Below, in pieces: positions 1 to 8,563 of a stretch of 64,000 nucleotides of DNA. The stretch is from an uncultured Phascolarctobacterium sp. (GTDB lineage Bacteria; Bacillota; Negativicutes; Acidaminococcales; Acidaminococcaceae). How positions within the stretch are numbered: the stretch's first letter is position 1; each line of letters begins with the position of its first letter. Location: NCBI GenBank assembly GCA_949285135.1, contig CASDXO010000008.1, forward strand, positions 1-64,000, in the 5' to 3' direction. The position numbers and the translations under genes are program-made. The notes below the pieces were generated by a model. It saw only the letters and a program-made list of their open reading frames with translations. It was not told the origin of the DNA and made no database searches.

Positions 1-92
<92 letters not shown>

Positions 93-98
93 TGGAAG

Positions 99-136
99 AA
101 GAACAGCACCTGTTTTACAGGTGCTGTTCTTTTTTT
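99..136 (+). terminator. rRNA operon terminator
   Basis: A 13-bp stem (AGAACAGCACCTG paired with CAGGTGCTGTTCT) closes a short TTTTA loop and runs into seven Ts. It is the expected intrinsic terminator after 5S rRNA. Confidence 0.93.
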
Positions 137-186
137 GTATTTGAAATTTATTATTCAATAATTTTATTTTAAAAATCTGCATTCCT

Positions 187-215
187 GCGTCTTTTGTTCA
201 TAAATATGTTATAAT
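187..215 (+). promoter_or_regulatory. probable promoter of trkA
   Basis: A perfect -10 TATAAT at 210-215 is preceded by TGT, giving an extended -10. No good -35 is seen at 17-bp spacing. It lies 47 bases upstream of the trkA start and is the only clear promoter between the rRNA terminator and trkA. Confidence 0.5.
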
Positions 216-262
216 ATTTACAAATTGTTTACATATTAATTGTTTGATAGGGAGATAATAAA

Positions 263-1606
263 ATGCGTATCGTTGTTGCCGGAGCAGGCAAGTTAGGTTA
301 TAGCATTGCTCAGTTGTTGGCAGAAGATCAATTTGATGTTGTGGTTATAGAAGCAGACCCTAAAAGAAAAGAAGTTGTGCAAAATTCACTTGATGTTCTT
401 GTTATTGAAGGCAGCTCCTGCAGTCCAACTATATTTAATGACCCTGATATCAGAGATGCAGATGTTTTGATTGCATGTACTGATAGTGATGAAGTAAATA
501 TGGTAACCTGCATGATGGCTAAAAAGAATGGTATTAAGCATACAGTTGCACGTATCCGCAACGTGGAATATGCAGTACATGCTTCTCAGATGCTTAATGA
601 TGAAATGCAGATTGACCTTATCCTTAATCCGGAACGTATTACGGCTGCAGAAATAGATCACATTCTTATGACACCGTCTGCTTTGAATGTAGATGAATTT
701 GCTGATGGCAAAGTACGTATGTTCGAAGCGAAAATTAAGGAAAATTCTCCTTATACTAATATTCCGCTGAAGGAATTAGGTATTCCAAAAGATATTTTGG
801 TGGCTATGCTATTTCGCAGGCATAAAATGATAATACCTCGTGGTGATGATATTTTGTTACCGGGTGATAATGTTTATTTTGTCGGTCGTCATGATATTAT
901 CAAAACCTTTGAAAATAATTTTTCTAATACTTATGAAAAAATTAAGCGTGCTCTTATTATCGGTGCTGGTAGAACTGGCAGATTTCTTGCTCCGATGCTC
1001 GAAAATCAAGGCTTATTTGTTAAAGTTATAGAAAAAGACAAGGATCGTTGTCAGTTACTTGCTTCCAAGTTAAATAAGGGATTAGTGCTTTGTGGTGATG
1101 GCACGGACATTGATTTATTAATGGAAGAGGGAGCTTCTGAAGCTGATGTTGTTATTTGTATAACTGAAGATGATAAGCTTAACTTGTTGCTTGCGCTCCT
1201 GGCTAAACATCTGGGTGCAAAAAAAACCATTGTGCGCGTTGCCCGTAATGAATATATAGAGCTTATGGAAAAGGTTGGTGTGGATGTTGTACTGTCATCA
1301 AGGCTCTTAAGTGCTGGTGAGGTATTACGTTTTGTGCGTAAAGGCGGTATAGTGTCTGTATCATTATTGGAAGGTGCGCAAGCTGAAGCATTAGAAATCA
1401 TTGTTGGTAAAAACAGTGAGGTAGATAGAAGAGCATTAAGGGAAATTGATTTCCCAAAGGAGTCTTTGATTTGCGCGATTGTGCGCGATGGTGAAGCATA
1501 TATTCCTAACGGTGATACCGTGTTGATGGAAAATGACCGTATCATATTGTTTATCAAGAGTGAGTTTGCTAAAAATACGGTTCCTTTGTTTGAGGGCAAG
1601 GAGTAA
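263..1606 (+). CDS. trkA: Trk potassium uptake regulatory subunit TrkA
   Basis: Cytoplasmic nucleotide-binding (RCK) subunit that gates the Trk potassium channel. The 447 residues form two tandem RCK units. Each starts with a Rossmann GxGxxG motif (GAGKLG at residues 7-12 and GAGRTG near 234-239) and ends in a TrkA_C domain (about 145-215 and 370-445). This duplicated form is the usual full-length TrkA. Start chosen at ATG 263 behind GGGAG. The gene is followed two bases later by the first trkH, so the three genes form one operon. Both nucleotide sites look intact. Confidence 0.97.
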   Translation: MRIVVAGAGKLGYSIAQLLAEDQFDVVVIEADPKRKEVVQNSLDVLVIEGSSCSPTIFNDPDIRDADVLIACTDSDEVNMVTCMMAKKNGIKHTVARIRNVEYAVHASQMLNDEMQIDLILNPERITAAEIDHILMTPSALNVDEFADGKVRMFEAKIKENSPYTNIPLKELGIPKDILVAMLFRRHKMIIPRGDDILLPGDNVYFVGRHDIIKTFENNFSNTYEKIKRALIIGAGRTGRFLAPMLENQGLFVKVIEKDKDRCQLLASKLNKGLVLCGDGTDIDLLMEEGASEADVVICITEDDKLNLLLALLAKHLGAKKTIVRVARNEYIELMEKVGVDVVLSSRLLSAGEVLRFVRKGGIVSVSLLEGAQAEALEIIVGKNSEVDRRALREIDFPKESLICAIVRDGEAYIPNGDTVLMENDRIILFIKSEFAKNTVPLFEGKE

Positions 1607-1608
1607 AT

Positions 1609-3066
1609 ATGGACTTTAAAGTAGTCTTACGATTACTGGGCAAGTTAATAATGGCTTTTTCAGGAATTGTTTTTATGCCGTTTCTTGCGGCTCTGGCTTT
1701 TGATCGTGCCAATATTTATGTTTTTGCCTGGACGCTGGCAATTTCTGTTATACTGGCCAAGGTAATGGCGTACTATGGTTCAAAAAAAAGTAATCAGCGG
1801 TTGCGGCTGCGTGAAGCAATTGCTGTAGTTGGTTGCGGCTGGTTGCTGGTATGTATTTTAGGGTCGTTGCCTTATTTTTTCAGTGGTAATCTCGATGTTG
1901 TTTCGTCAATGTTTGAAAGTGTTTCAGGGTTTACCACTACGGGTGTTACAACAGCAAGTTCTTTTAATGAATTTTCTAAAAGTATGCTTGTATGGCGCAG
2001 TCTGACACATTGGTGCGGTGGTATCGGCGTTATTATGCTTTTTATTATCATCATGCCGCAAATGAACAGTGGAACAAGTTATCTTTTTAATGCAGAGCTG
2101 CCAGGAGCGGTGGCGGAAAGAACTTTGCCAAAAATTAAGGAATCGGCAATGATGATTGTGTTGATTTACGTTGCGCTGACTGTATTAGAAATCATTTTAT
2201 TATTTGCTGCCGGAGTACCATTTCTGCAAGCGATTAATTTATCACTGGCAACTATGGCGACAGGTGGCTTTTCCTATTATCATGACAGTCTTATCAGATT
2301 TGATTCTGTGTTTGTAGAAGTAGTGGCAATTATTTTTATGCTTATTTCCAGCATGAACTTTTCTCTGTATTACAAAATAGGCCGTGGCGACTGGAAAGCA
2401 TTTCATGACGATATGGAACACAGGTACTATCTGTTAATGCTTGTGGGAGCAGCTGGACTTATAATATGTGATTTATATTTTTCAGGTTATATGTCATTTA
2501 ATGACAGTGTGCGACATGGTATTTTTCAGGCTGTATCTATTGGCAGTACTACTGGTTTTGCCTCGGATGACTTTAATAAATGGCCGGAGTTTAGTCGTTA
2601 TGTACTATTTATTCTGATGTTTGTTGGCGGCTGCAGCGGTTCAACAGCTGGCGGTATTAAGATTTCAAGAATAGTGATACTGTTAAAAGCAAGCTGGGCA
2701 GAACTTTTGCGTACTTTGCATCCACGCATTGTCTATTCGATTAAAATGGGCCATAAGGTGATTGATCCGGAAATCATTGCCAATATTACCAGATTTTTTT
2801 TCCTTTATATTTTGGTTTTTATGGTGTTAACCATACTTATTTCCCTGACAGGGCTGTCTATTATGGACTCCATGGGCCTTATAGCAGCATGTATGAGCAG
2901 TGTGGGGCCTGCGTTTGGTATCGTAGGGCCTACGGCAACTTATGGAGATATTTCTACTTTTGGCAAGATAATAAGTATTTGTGCAATGCTTTTGGGACGT
3001 TTAGAAATTTTTACATTACTGGTTATTTTACGTCCGGATTTTTGGCGCAATAAGCAAAATTGGTAA
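1609..3066 (+). CDS. trkH: Trk potassium transporter TrkH, first copy
   Basis: Membrane channel subunit for potassium uptake, 485 residues, the usual TrkH length. All four filter loops of the family are visible: TTTGVTT near residue 105, ATGGFS near 222, STTGFAS near 318 and SSVGPAFG near 436, each with its filter glycine. It begins two bases after trkA, so the two are translationally close. A second trkH of exactly the same length follows 18 bases downstream. Membrane location follows from the many hydrophobic segments. Confidence 0.96.
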   Translation: MDFKVVLRLLGKLIMAFSGIVFMPFLAALAFDRANIYVFAWTLAISVILAKVMAYYGSKKSNQRLRLREAIAVVGCGWLLVCILGSLPYFFSGNLDVVSSMFESVSGFTTTGVTTASSFNEFSKSMLVWRSLTHWCGGIGVIMLFIIIMPQMNSGTSYLFNAELPGAVAERTLPKIKESAMMIVLIYVALTVLEIILLFAAGVPFLQAINLSLATMATGGFSYYHDSLIRFDSVFVEVVAIIFMLISSMNFSLYYKIGRGDWKAFHDDMEHRYYLLMLVGAAGLIICDLYFSGYMSFNDSVRHGIFQAVSIGSTTGFASDDFNKWPEFSRYVLFILMFVGGCSGSTAGGIKISRIVILLKASWAELLRTLHPRIVYSIKMGHKVIDPEIIANITRFFFLYILVFMVLTILISLTGLSIMDSMGLIAACMSSVGPAFGIVGPTATYGDISTFGKIISICAMLLGRLEIFTLLVILRPDFWRNKQNW

Positions 3067-3084
3067 CTGACAGGTGGTATTACG

Positions 3085-4542
3085 ATGAATACGAAGATTA
3101 TTTTATATCTTTTAGGGCGATTGTGTGCCTGTCTGGCAGTTATCATGATATTTCCGTTAGGTGTAGCATTATATTATGGAGAAGAATGCTTTGTAGATTT
3201 TCTGATGTCCATAGGCATAGCTGCTTATCTTTCTTTTATGTTCGATCAATATGCATGGGATGCGGATAAGAAGGATATTTCCGTACGTGAGGGTATTGGA
3301 ACCGTATTTTTTTCGTGGGTATTGACGGCTGCATTAGCTTCCTTGCCCTATATTTTTTTTGGTGTGCTTGATCCGGTATCAGCATATTTTGAAAGTATGT
3401 CCGGCCTGACAACGACAGGGGCAACAGCAATTAAAGATTTGGAAATATTACCTAAATCTATACTGTTTTGGCGCAGTGCAACCCACTGGATTGGCGGTAT
3501 AGGTATTATTGTACTGTTCGTTGCTTTACTGCCGCAGATTGCAGGTGGAGCAGTATATCTGTTTAACGCGGAGGTAAGTGGATTTTCCAACAATCGTATT
3601 TTGCCGCGCATCAGATCGACAGCTATAGCATTATTTTATATTTATCTCTTGATGACTATCATACTTACCGGTATTTTGGTTATGCTGGGAATGTCGGAGT
3701 TTGATGCTGTTAATCATTCTTTTTCTGCCATAGCTACAGGTGGATTTTCTACCTATAATGCAAGTATAGGATATTTTAACAGTATGCCCATTGAAGTTGT
3801 AACAGGAATTTTCATGTTGTTTGCCGGAGGCAACTTTGCCTTGTATTATCATGTAACTCAGTCTGGGATTAAGGTATTATGGCATGATTTAGAATTTAAA
3901 GTATACATTTCCATTGCAGTGGTAATAACACTGCTTATCACAGCCAATATCGTATATGTAAATGGTTATAGCCTGCATGAAGGATTGCGGCATGCTTTTC
4001 TTCAAACAGCATCTTTTGCTTCAACTACAGGTTATGTATCGTGTAATTATGATGAATGGCCTTCTTTTGCCAAACTGCTTTTGGCAGTAATGTTCTTTAC
4101 TGGCGGCTGTGCAGGTTCTACTGCTGGTGGCATTAAAATTTGCCGTTTTGTTGTACTGATAAAGACTGTTGTAGCTGAACTTCGCCGTACATTGCATCCT
4201 CAGATGCTGCTGACCGTATATTATGATAAAAAAGTATTGCCTATGTCTACCATTATAAACATAAGCAGATTTTTCTTTATGTATGTATTGGTAGTTGTTG
4301 TGCTTTCGTTTGCTCTTTCTTCAACAGGATTGCCTATGGAGGAATCCATTTTTGGTGTAGCTTCCTGTATTAGCAGTGTGGGGCCTGCTTTTGGTTCATT
4401 GGGGGCGACCGGAAATTATGCTGACGTTACGCCTTTTGGCAAATTGATTCTCAGCTTGGCTATGTTGTTAGGCAGGTTGGAAATTTTTACAGTGTTGGCA
4501 TTGTTACGCAGCGAATACTGGCGAGTTAGTAAACGTTGGTAA
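3085..4542 (+). CDS. trkH: Trk potassium transporter TrkH, second copy
   Basis: Second TrkH-type channel subunit, also 485 residues and clearly homologous to its neighbour along its whole length. The filter loops are TTTGATA near 112, ATGGFS near 222, STTGYVS near 318 and SSVGPAFG near 436, so all four glycines are kept. Loop-edge residues differ from the first copy (SCNY instead of SDDF after the third filter). That fits divergence in gating or ion preference (sodium/potassium) rather than decay. It is the last gene of the trkA operon and ends before a terminator at 4577. Confidence 0.95.
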   Translation: MNTKIILYLLGRLCACLAVIMIFPLGVALYYGEECFVDFLMSIGIAAYLSFMFDQYAWDADKKDISVREGIGTVFFSWVLTAALASLPYIFFGVLDPVSAYFESMSGLTTTGATAIKDLEILPKSILFWRSATHWIGGIGIIVLFVALLPQIAGGAVYLFNAEVSGFSNNRILPRIRSTAIALFYIYLLMTIILTGILVMLGMSEFDAVNHSFSAIATGGFSTYNASIGYFNSMPIEVVTGIFMLFAGGNFALYYHVTQSGIKVLWHDLEFKVYISIAVVITLLITANIVYVNGYSLHEGLRHAFLQTASFASTTGYVSCNYDEWPSFAKLLLAVMFFTGGCAGSTAGGIKICRFVVLIKTVVAELRRTLHPQMLLTVYYDKKVLPMSTIINISRFFFMYVLVVVVLSFALSSTGLPMEESIFGVASCISSVGPAFGSLGATGNYADVTPFGKLILSLAMLLGRLEIFTVLALLRSEYWRVSKRW

Positions 4543-4576
4543 TATTTATGTGTAATATAGCTTACATTATTTACAG

Positions 4577-4608
4577 GAAGAACATTGCGGAGCAATGTTC
4601 TTCTTTTA
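4577..4608 (+). terminator. trk operon terminator
   Basis: Perfect 12-bp stem GAAGAACATTGC / GCAATGTTCTTC with a GGA loop followed by a T-rich tail. Confidence 0.88.
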
Positions 4609-4662
4609 TTTTCATAGAAAAAGATGTAAAATAAATTATATGTCTATTGGGGAGGTATACTG

Positions 4663-5970
4663 GTGAAAAAATTTGTTTTACCTATAGGCAAAAGAGAAGA
4701 AGAGGTCTTCCTGCCGGAAGATAGAATACTTTATGATATTCATGGCAATCCTGCGACTGAAAAAGAGAGTATTGCCGAAGCTGCTCTGGAGGCTATAAGA
4801 AATCCTGTCGGAACAAAACCTTTACGGGAAATAGTTAATAAAGGAGAAAAAGTAGCTGTCATCGTAAGTGATATTACACGTATGGTAGGTACTGCAGAGT
4901 TTCTGCCGGTAGTTATTAACGAACTGAATGATGCCGGTGTTGCTGACGAGGATATTACGATTATTATTGCTACAGGTACGCACAGAGCACATACTCCAGA
5001 AGAAGATATCGTGGTATGCGGAGAAGAAATAGTAAAAAGAATAAAAATCCATCAGCATGACTGCCGCAATAATGCAGAACTGGTAGATTTGGGTGAAACG
5101 AGTCGAGGTACACCTATTTTAATTGACAAGTATGCTGTAGAGGCTGATAAAGTCATTATTACCGGTTCCGTCAGTCTGCATCCAATGGCAGGATTTGGGG
5201 GTGGCCGCAAGGCAGTAATGCCCGGAATTTCCGGATACAGTACCATTATGCATAACCATGCTATGGCTTTATCTGAAACTGTAGGCGAGGGCTGCAATCC
5301 GGAATGTGAAACAAGCGTGCTGGAAAATAATCCGCTGCATGAAGATATGACGGAAGTTTGTGCAAAGCTGGCACCGGCTTTTTTGGTAAATACTGTATTT
5401 ACTCCAGATGGCAAACTGCATGAAGTTGTTGCTGGCCATTGGTATGATGCATGGGTTAAAGGATGTCAGGATCTGCTGAAAATGGCCGGAATACCTATTA
5501 AAGAGCAGGCTGATGTTGTTTTTGCTTCTGCAGGGGGATTTCCGAAAGATATGAATTTGTACCAGAGCTGCAAAAGCCACATGAATGCTGTCTTTGCCGT
5601 GAAAAAAGGTGGTATTTTAATTTTGACATTAGACTGTCCGGATATCAAAGAACCGGCAATTTTTACTGACTGGTTTGCCAAAGATGACATTCTGCAGTTT
5701 GAAAAAGACGTAAGGGCAGATTTTTCCATTCCGGCATTTGTGGCTTTTAAATCGCGCTGTATTGTCAATTCTTTGACTACTTATCTTGTAACTCGACCGG
5801 AAAATTTTGACTTTGTGCGTAAAACAGGACAGATTCCGGTAGCGACATTGGCGGAAGCATGGGAACTGGCTCAGCAAAAACTGGCGGAGCAGGGTAAGGA
5901 TGATTATACAATTACTATTATGAGTCATGCGCCATCTACGCTGCCTGTTTTAACTAAGGAAACGATATAA
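4663..5970 (+). CDS. LarA-type nickel-dependent 2-hydroxyacid racemase homologue (first copy)
   Basis: Member of the lactate racemase (LarA) superfamily, 435 residues, which uses a covalently bound nickel-pincer nucleotide to racemise or epimerise 2-hydroxyacids. The catalytic and cofactor residues of LarA line up: SDITR at 69-73, TGTHR with His107, LHPMAGFGGGRK with His173 and Lys183, and HNH with His199. It starts at GTG 4663 behind a strong GGGGAGGTA. A paralogue begins directly after its stop codon. Known homologues act on lactate, malate, phenyllactate or sugar acids, so the substrate is not settled. The cofactor genes larB, larC and larE are not in the window. Confidence 0.9.
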   Translation: MKKFVLPIGKREEEVFLPEDRILYDIHGNPATEKESIAEAALEAIRNPVGTKPLREIVNKGEKVAVIVSDITRMVGTAEFLPVVINELNDAGVADEDITIIIATGTHRAHTPEEDIVVCGEEIVKRIKIHQHDCRNNAELVDLGETSRGTPILIDKYAVEADKVIITGSVSLHPMAGFGGGRKAVMPGISGYSTIMHNHAMALSETVGEGCNPECETSVLENNPLHEDMTEVCAKLAPAFLVNTVFTPDGKLHEVVAGHWYDAWVKGCQDLLKMAGIPIKEQADVVFASAGGFPKDMNLYQSCKSHMNAVFAVKKGGILILTLDCPDIKEPAIFTDWFAKDDILQFEKDVRADFSIPAFVAFKSRCIVNSLTTYLVTRPENFDFVRKTGQIPVATLAEAWELAQQKLAEQGKDDYTITIMSHAPSTLPVLTKETI

Positions 5971-7281
5971 ATGACTATCAGAAATTTTGAACTGAAATAT
6001 GGTAAAGCTTCTAAAAGCATAGCGCTGGATGAGAACAAAGTATTGCAGGTGCTGGAAAGCAAGCAGCAGGAGCCAATAGGTGATATCAGACAGGCCGTTC
6101 TGGAGGCTGTCAGGAATCCTGTTGGTACTAAACCGCTGCGTGAGCTTGTCAATCCGGGAGATAAAGTATGCATCGTAGTAAGTGATATTACCAGAGCATG
6201 GTCAAAAACGTGTGAATATCTGCCACCCGTAATTGAAGAGCTTAATAATAATGGTATTCCTGATGCTGATATCTTTGTCATTGTGGCAGGAGGTACTCAT
6301 AGGAGTAATACTGATGAAGAAATAAAAATAATTCTTGGTAATGATTTGGCGCAGAGATTGCAGGTATATGCTCATGATGCTTACAGTGATGTTGATAATA
6401 TCTATCTTGGTACTACCAGTCGCGGTACGGAGGTATACCTTGATAAACGTGCTGTAGAGGCTGACAAGGTGATTTTAACAGGAGGGCTTACACCGCATTT
6501 GTTTGCCGGTTTTGGCGGCGGCAGAAAAAGTGTGATGCCTGGAATTGCAGGAGTTAAGACTATCAATCACAATCATCTGCTGGCTTTAGCTGATATTCAG
6601 GGTGAGGGAATCAATAAAGAAACCTGTCTGGGTCGCGTTGAAGGCAATAGAGTCAATGAAGATATGTGTGAAGTATGTGCTTTTCTTAATCCCTGTTTTT
6701 TGATCAATTCTGTTATGGATGCACAGGGAAATTTTGCTGCTATTTTTGCCGGACATTGGTACGACGCGTGGTATGCCGGTACGCAGTTTGTTATCAGGCA
6801 ACAGGGTGTTCCTGCCTGCGGTAAAAGCGATATTGTTATCGCTTCAGGCGGCGGTTTTCCAATGGACATGAATCTTTATCAGGGCATGAAAGCATATGTA
6901 CCTGCGGTGATGACCCTAAAAGAGCATGGGGTAATGATTGTTACTCTGGAATGTGAAGATATTGCCGAGCCACCGATATTTTTTGATTGCTTCCGTTATG
7001 ATGATTTAAAAGAAATGGAACAGGCTGTAAGGGATAATTTCAGCATTCCTTTTTATGTGGCTTTTTATATGTGCTGTTTGGCAGCTCAATATACGATAAT
7101 TTTAGTAACAAAAGAAGAAAATTTTACTCAGGCGGCAAAAACCGGTGCCATACCGGCAGCAAGCCTGGCAGAAGCCATGCAGATGGCTGAAGAGGTTTTA
7201 AGGCAGCAGGGTAAAGAGGATTATACGGTAACAGTTATTCCTTACGGCTTTACTACCATACCTTTGTTTGCTGATAAATAA
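5971..7281 (+). CDS. LarA-type nickel-dependent 2-hydroxyacid racemase homologue (second copy)
   Basis: Second LarA superfamily protein, 436 residues. It has the same signature residues as its neighbour: SDITR at 71-75, GGTHR with His110, LTPHLFAGFGGGRK with His176 and Lys186, and NHNH with His200/202. The start ATG directly abuts the TAA of the first copy, so the two are probably made in equal amounts and may form a complex. The copies differ in the residues around the substrate (for example MVGTAEF against AWSKTCEY after the SDITR motif). That suggests different substrates or a specialised heteromer. It is followed by a 2-hydroxyacid dehydrogenase. Confidence 0.9.
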   Translation: MTIRNFELKYGKASKSIALDENKVLQVLESKQQEPIGDIRQAVLEAVRNPVGTKPLRELVNPGDKVCIVVSDITRAWSKTCEYLPPVIEELNNNGIPDADIFVIVAGGTHRSNTDEEIKIILGNDLAQRLQVYAHDAYSDVDNIYLGTTSRGTEVYLDKRAVEADKVILTGGLTPHLFAGFGGGRKSVMPGIAGVKTINHNHLLALADIQGEGINKETCLGRVEGNRVNEDMCEVCAFLNPCFLINSVMDAQGNFAAIFAGHWYDAWYAGTQFVIRQQGVPACGKSDIVIASGGGFPMDMNLYQGMKAYVPAVMTLKEHGVMIVTLECEDIAEPPIFFDCFRYDDLKEMEQAVRDNFSIPFYVAFYMCCLAAQYTIILVTKEENFTQAAKTGAIPAASLAEAMQMAEEVLRQQGKEDYTVTVIPYGFTTIPLFADK

Positions 7282-7292
7282 AACTGGCGTTT

Positions 7293-7351
7293 AAAAGGAG
7301 GGGAATCTGCTGCGACGCCTGTATTTCAGAAAATAATTTTGCAGCAGAATG
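7293..7351 (+). promoter_or_regulatory. Shine-Dalgarno separated from AUG by an inverted repeat (RBS bridge)
   Basis: An exceptionally strong Shine-Dalgarno (AAAAGGAGGGG, 7293-7303) lies 45 bases upstream of the AUG at 7349, too far to work linearly. The gap is bracketed by a perfect 8-bp inverted repeat: TCTGCTGC at 7306-7313 and GCAGCAGA at 7341-7348. If the RNA folds, the SD ends two bases before the helix and the AUG starts directly after it, restoring short spacing. There is no T-run, so it is not a terminator. No start codon at normal spacing opens a long frame: the in-frame TAA at 7334 blocks an upstream start. Confidence 0.6.
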
Positions 7352-8311
7352 GAAGAAATGAATTATAAGACAAGAAGAGTTGCTATTATTGGTTTAGGGC
7401 ACGTTGGCGCCCATTGCGCTTACAGCCTGGCTATTCAGGGCATTGTTGACGAACTGGTTTTGATTGATAAAAACGCAGAAAAGGTTGTCAGTGAGTGTCA
7501 GGATTTACGTGATGCTGTAATGTACATGCCTCATAATGTAAAAATTTCCATCGGTGAATATAAAGATGTTGTAGACTGTGATATTATTGTCAACTGCATC
7601 GGTGATATCAGACTGGTTGCTACTGGTGACCGCAATGATGAAATGAATTATACCGTTTCCAATCTGAAAAAGTATATGGGCAAGCTGAAAGACAGCAGAT
7701 TTGACGGTGTAATTATCAATATTACCAATCCTTGTGATGTAATTACCGATTTAATGGCAAAATTAAGCGGACTGCCGGCAGGACGTGTATTCGGTACCGG
7801 TACCGGTCTTGATACATCCAGACTGGTATCCCAGCTTGCATTACAGACCGGTGTTGATCATCAGTCCATTTCTGCATATATGATTGGTGAACATGGCGCT
7901 TCTCAAATTGCGGCATGGTCTTGCGTAAACTTTGGTGGTGTACCGCTGGATGTTTTGACTGAAACTGACGACCGTTTTAAATTTGACCGGGACGATTTGC
8001 AGAAAAAGGCAATTGCTGGTGGTTGGGTTACCTATAAGGGTAAACAATGTACAGAATATGGCATTTGCTCCACATTGGCACGCATGGTAAAAGCAGTGCT
8101 GTGTGATGAAAAACATATTATGCCTGCCAGCGCCGGCCTGCACGGTGAGTATGGTGAGAGTGATGTCTTTGTAGGAGTTCCCTGCCTTATTGGTAAAAAT
8201 GGTGTGGAACAAGTTATTGAACTACCGCTTAGCGAAGATGAAAAAGCTGCTTTCCATAAATGCTGTGAAGATGTTCGTGCAAACATTAAGAAAGCAGAAG
8301 CTATCAACTGA
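7349..8311 (+). CDS. L-2-hydroxyacid dehydrogenase of the LDH/MDH family (L-2-hydroxyisocaproate dehydrogenase-like)
   Basis: NAD-dependent dehydrogenase, 320 residues, of the lactate/malate dehydrogenase fold. The N-terminal GLGHVG is followed by VLIDKN, whose Asp suggests NAD over NADP. Catalytic parts are present: NPCD (Asp), LDTSR (Arg) and GEHGAS with the proton-relay His, though GEHGDS is more usual. The substrate loop (IGDIRL...TGDR) lacks the canonical PG of lactate dehydrogenases. It resembles that of Lactobacillus L-2-hydroxyisocaproate dehydrogenase, so a bulkier 2-oxoacid than pyruvate is likely. It lies behind two LarA homologues, as expected for stereo-inversion coupled to oxidation. 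ATG 7358 is an alternative start. Confidence 0.85.
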   Translation: MEEMNYKTRRVAIIGLGHVGAHCAYSLAIQGIVDELVLIDKNAEKVVSECQDLRDAVMYMPHNVKISIGEYKDVVDCDIIVNCIGDIRLVATGDRNDEMNYTVSNLKKYMGKLKDSRFDGVIINITNPCDVITDLMAKLSGLPAGRVFGTGTGLDTSRLVSQLALQTGVDHQSISAYMIGEHGASQIAAWSCVNFGGVPLDVLTETDDRFKFDRDDLQKKAIAGGWVTYKGKQCTEYGICSTLARMVKAVLCDEKHIMPASAGLHGEYGESDVFVGVPCLIGKNGVEQVIELPLSEDEKAAFHKCCEDVRANIKKAEAIN

Positions 8312-8322
8312 TATAAACATGA

Positions 8323-8356
8323 ACCCGCAGATGCTTTAGCTTCTGCGGGTATATTA
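8323..8356 (+). terminator. terminator of the lar/dehydrogenase operon
   Basis: 9-bp stem ACCCGCAGA / TCTGCGGGT with a 10-base loop followed by ATATTATT. The tail is A/T-rich rather than a pure T-run. Confidence 0.7.
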
Positions 8357-8432
8357 TTAATAGCGAAGTAGCATAAAATAACTAAATAATAGTTGTTTTG
8401 TGTAAGATATTGAACAGTATCTGAAAAAATCC

Positions 8433-8461
8433 TTGTGTATTCAGATTTGATATGGTATAAT
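8433..8461 (+). promoter_or_regulatory. rpsB-tsf promoter
   Basis: TTGTGT at 8433-8438 and TATAAT at 8456-8461 with 17-bp spacing, about 100 bases upstream of the rpsB start. This is a strong vegetative promoter. Confidence 0.8.
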
Positions 8462-8469
8462 TCATGCTG

Positions 8470-8538
8470 GTGTAAAAATACACACGCAAAATAATCTGTC
8501 TGCTGTCCCTTGTGGTTAAGATGGAAATGAGTTTTGCG
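8470..8538 (+). promoter_or_regulatory. rpsB 5' leader with possible RNA structure
   Basis: The roughly 95-base leader holds a small hairpin (GTGTA at 8470-8474 with TACAC at 8479-8483). It also holds a perfect 7-bp inverted repeat CGCAAAA (8485-8491) / TTTTGCG (8532-8538) that encloses 40 bases and ends just before the rpsB Shine-Dalgarno. Ribosomal protein S2 represses its own mRNA in several bacteria, so this may be the S2 operator. That role is inference. Confidence 0.4.
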
Positions 8539-8563
8539 GAGGAAAAAACAGGAGGAAAGAAAA

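Noticed and set aside
7306-7348. Inverted repeat before the hydroxyacid dehydrogenase read as a terminator
   Set aside because: There is no T-run after it, the loop is 27 bases, and a strong Shine-Dalgarno precedes it.
8534-8563. Longer rpsB from TTG 8534
   Set aside because: The added codons translate the Shine-Dalgarno region, and S2 proteins begin with the [13 protein letters not shown]-type sequence.
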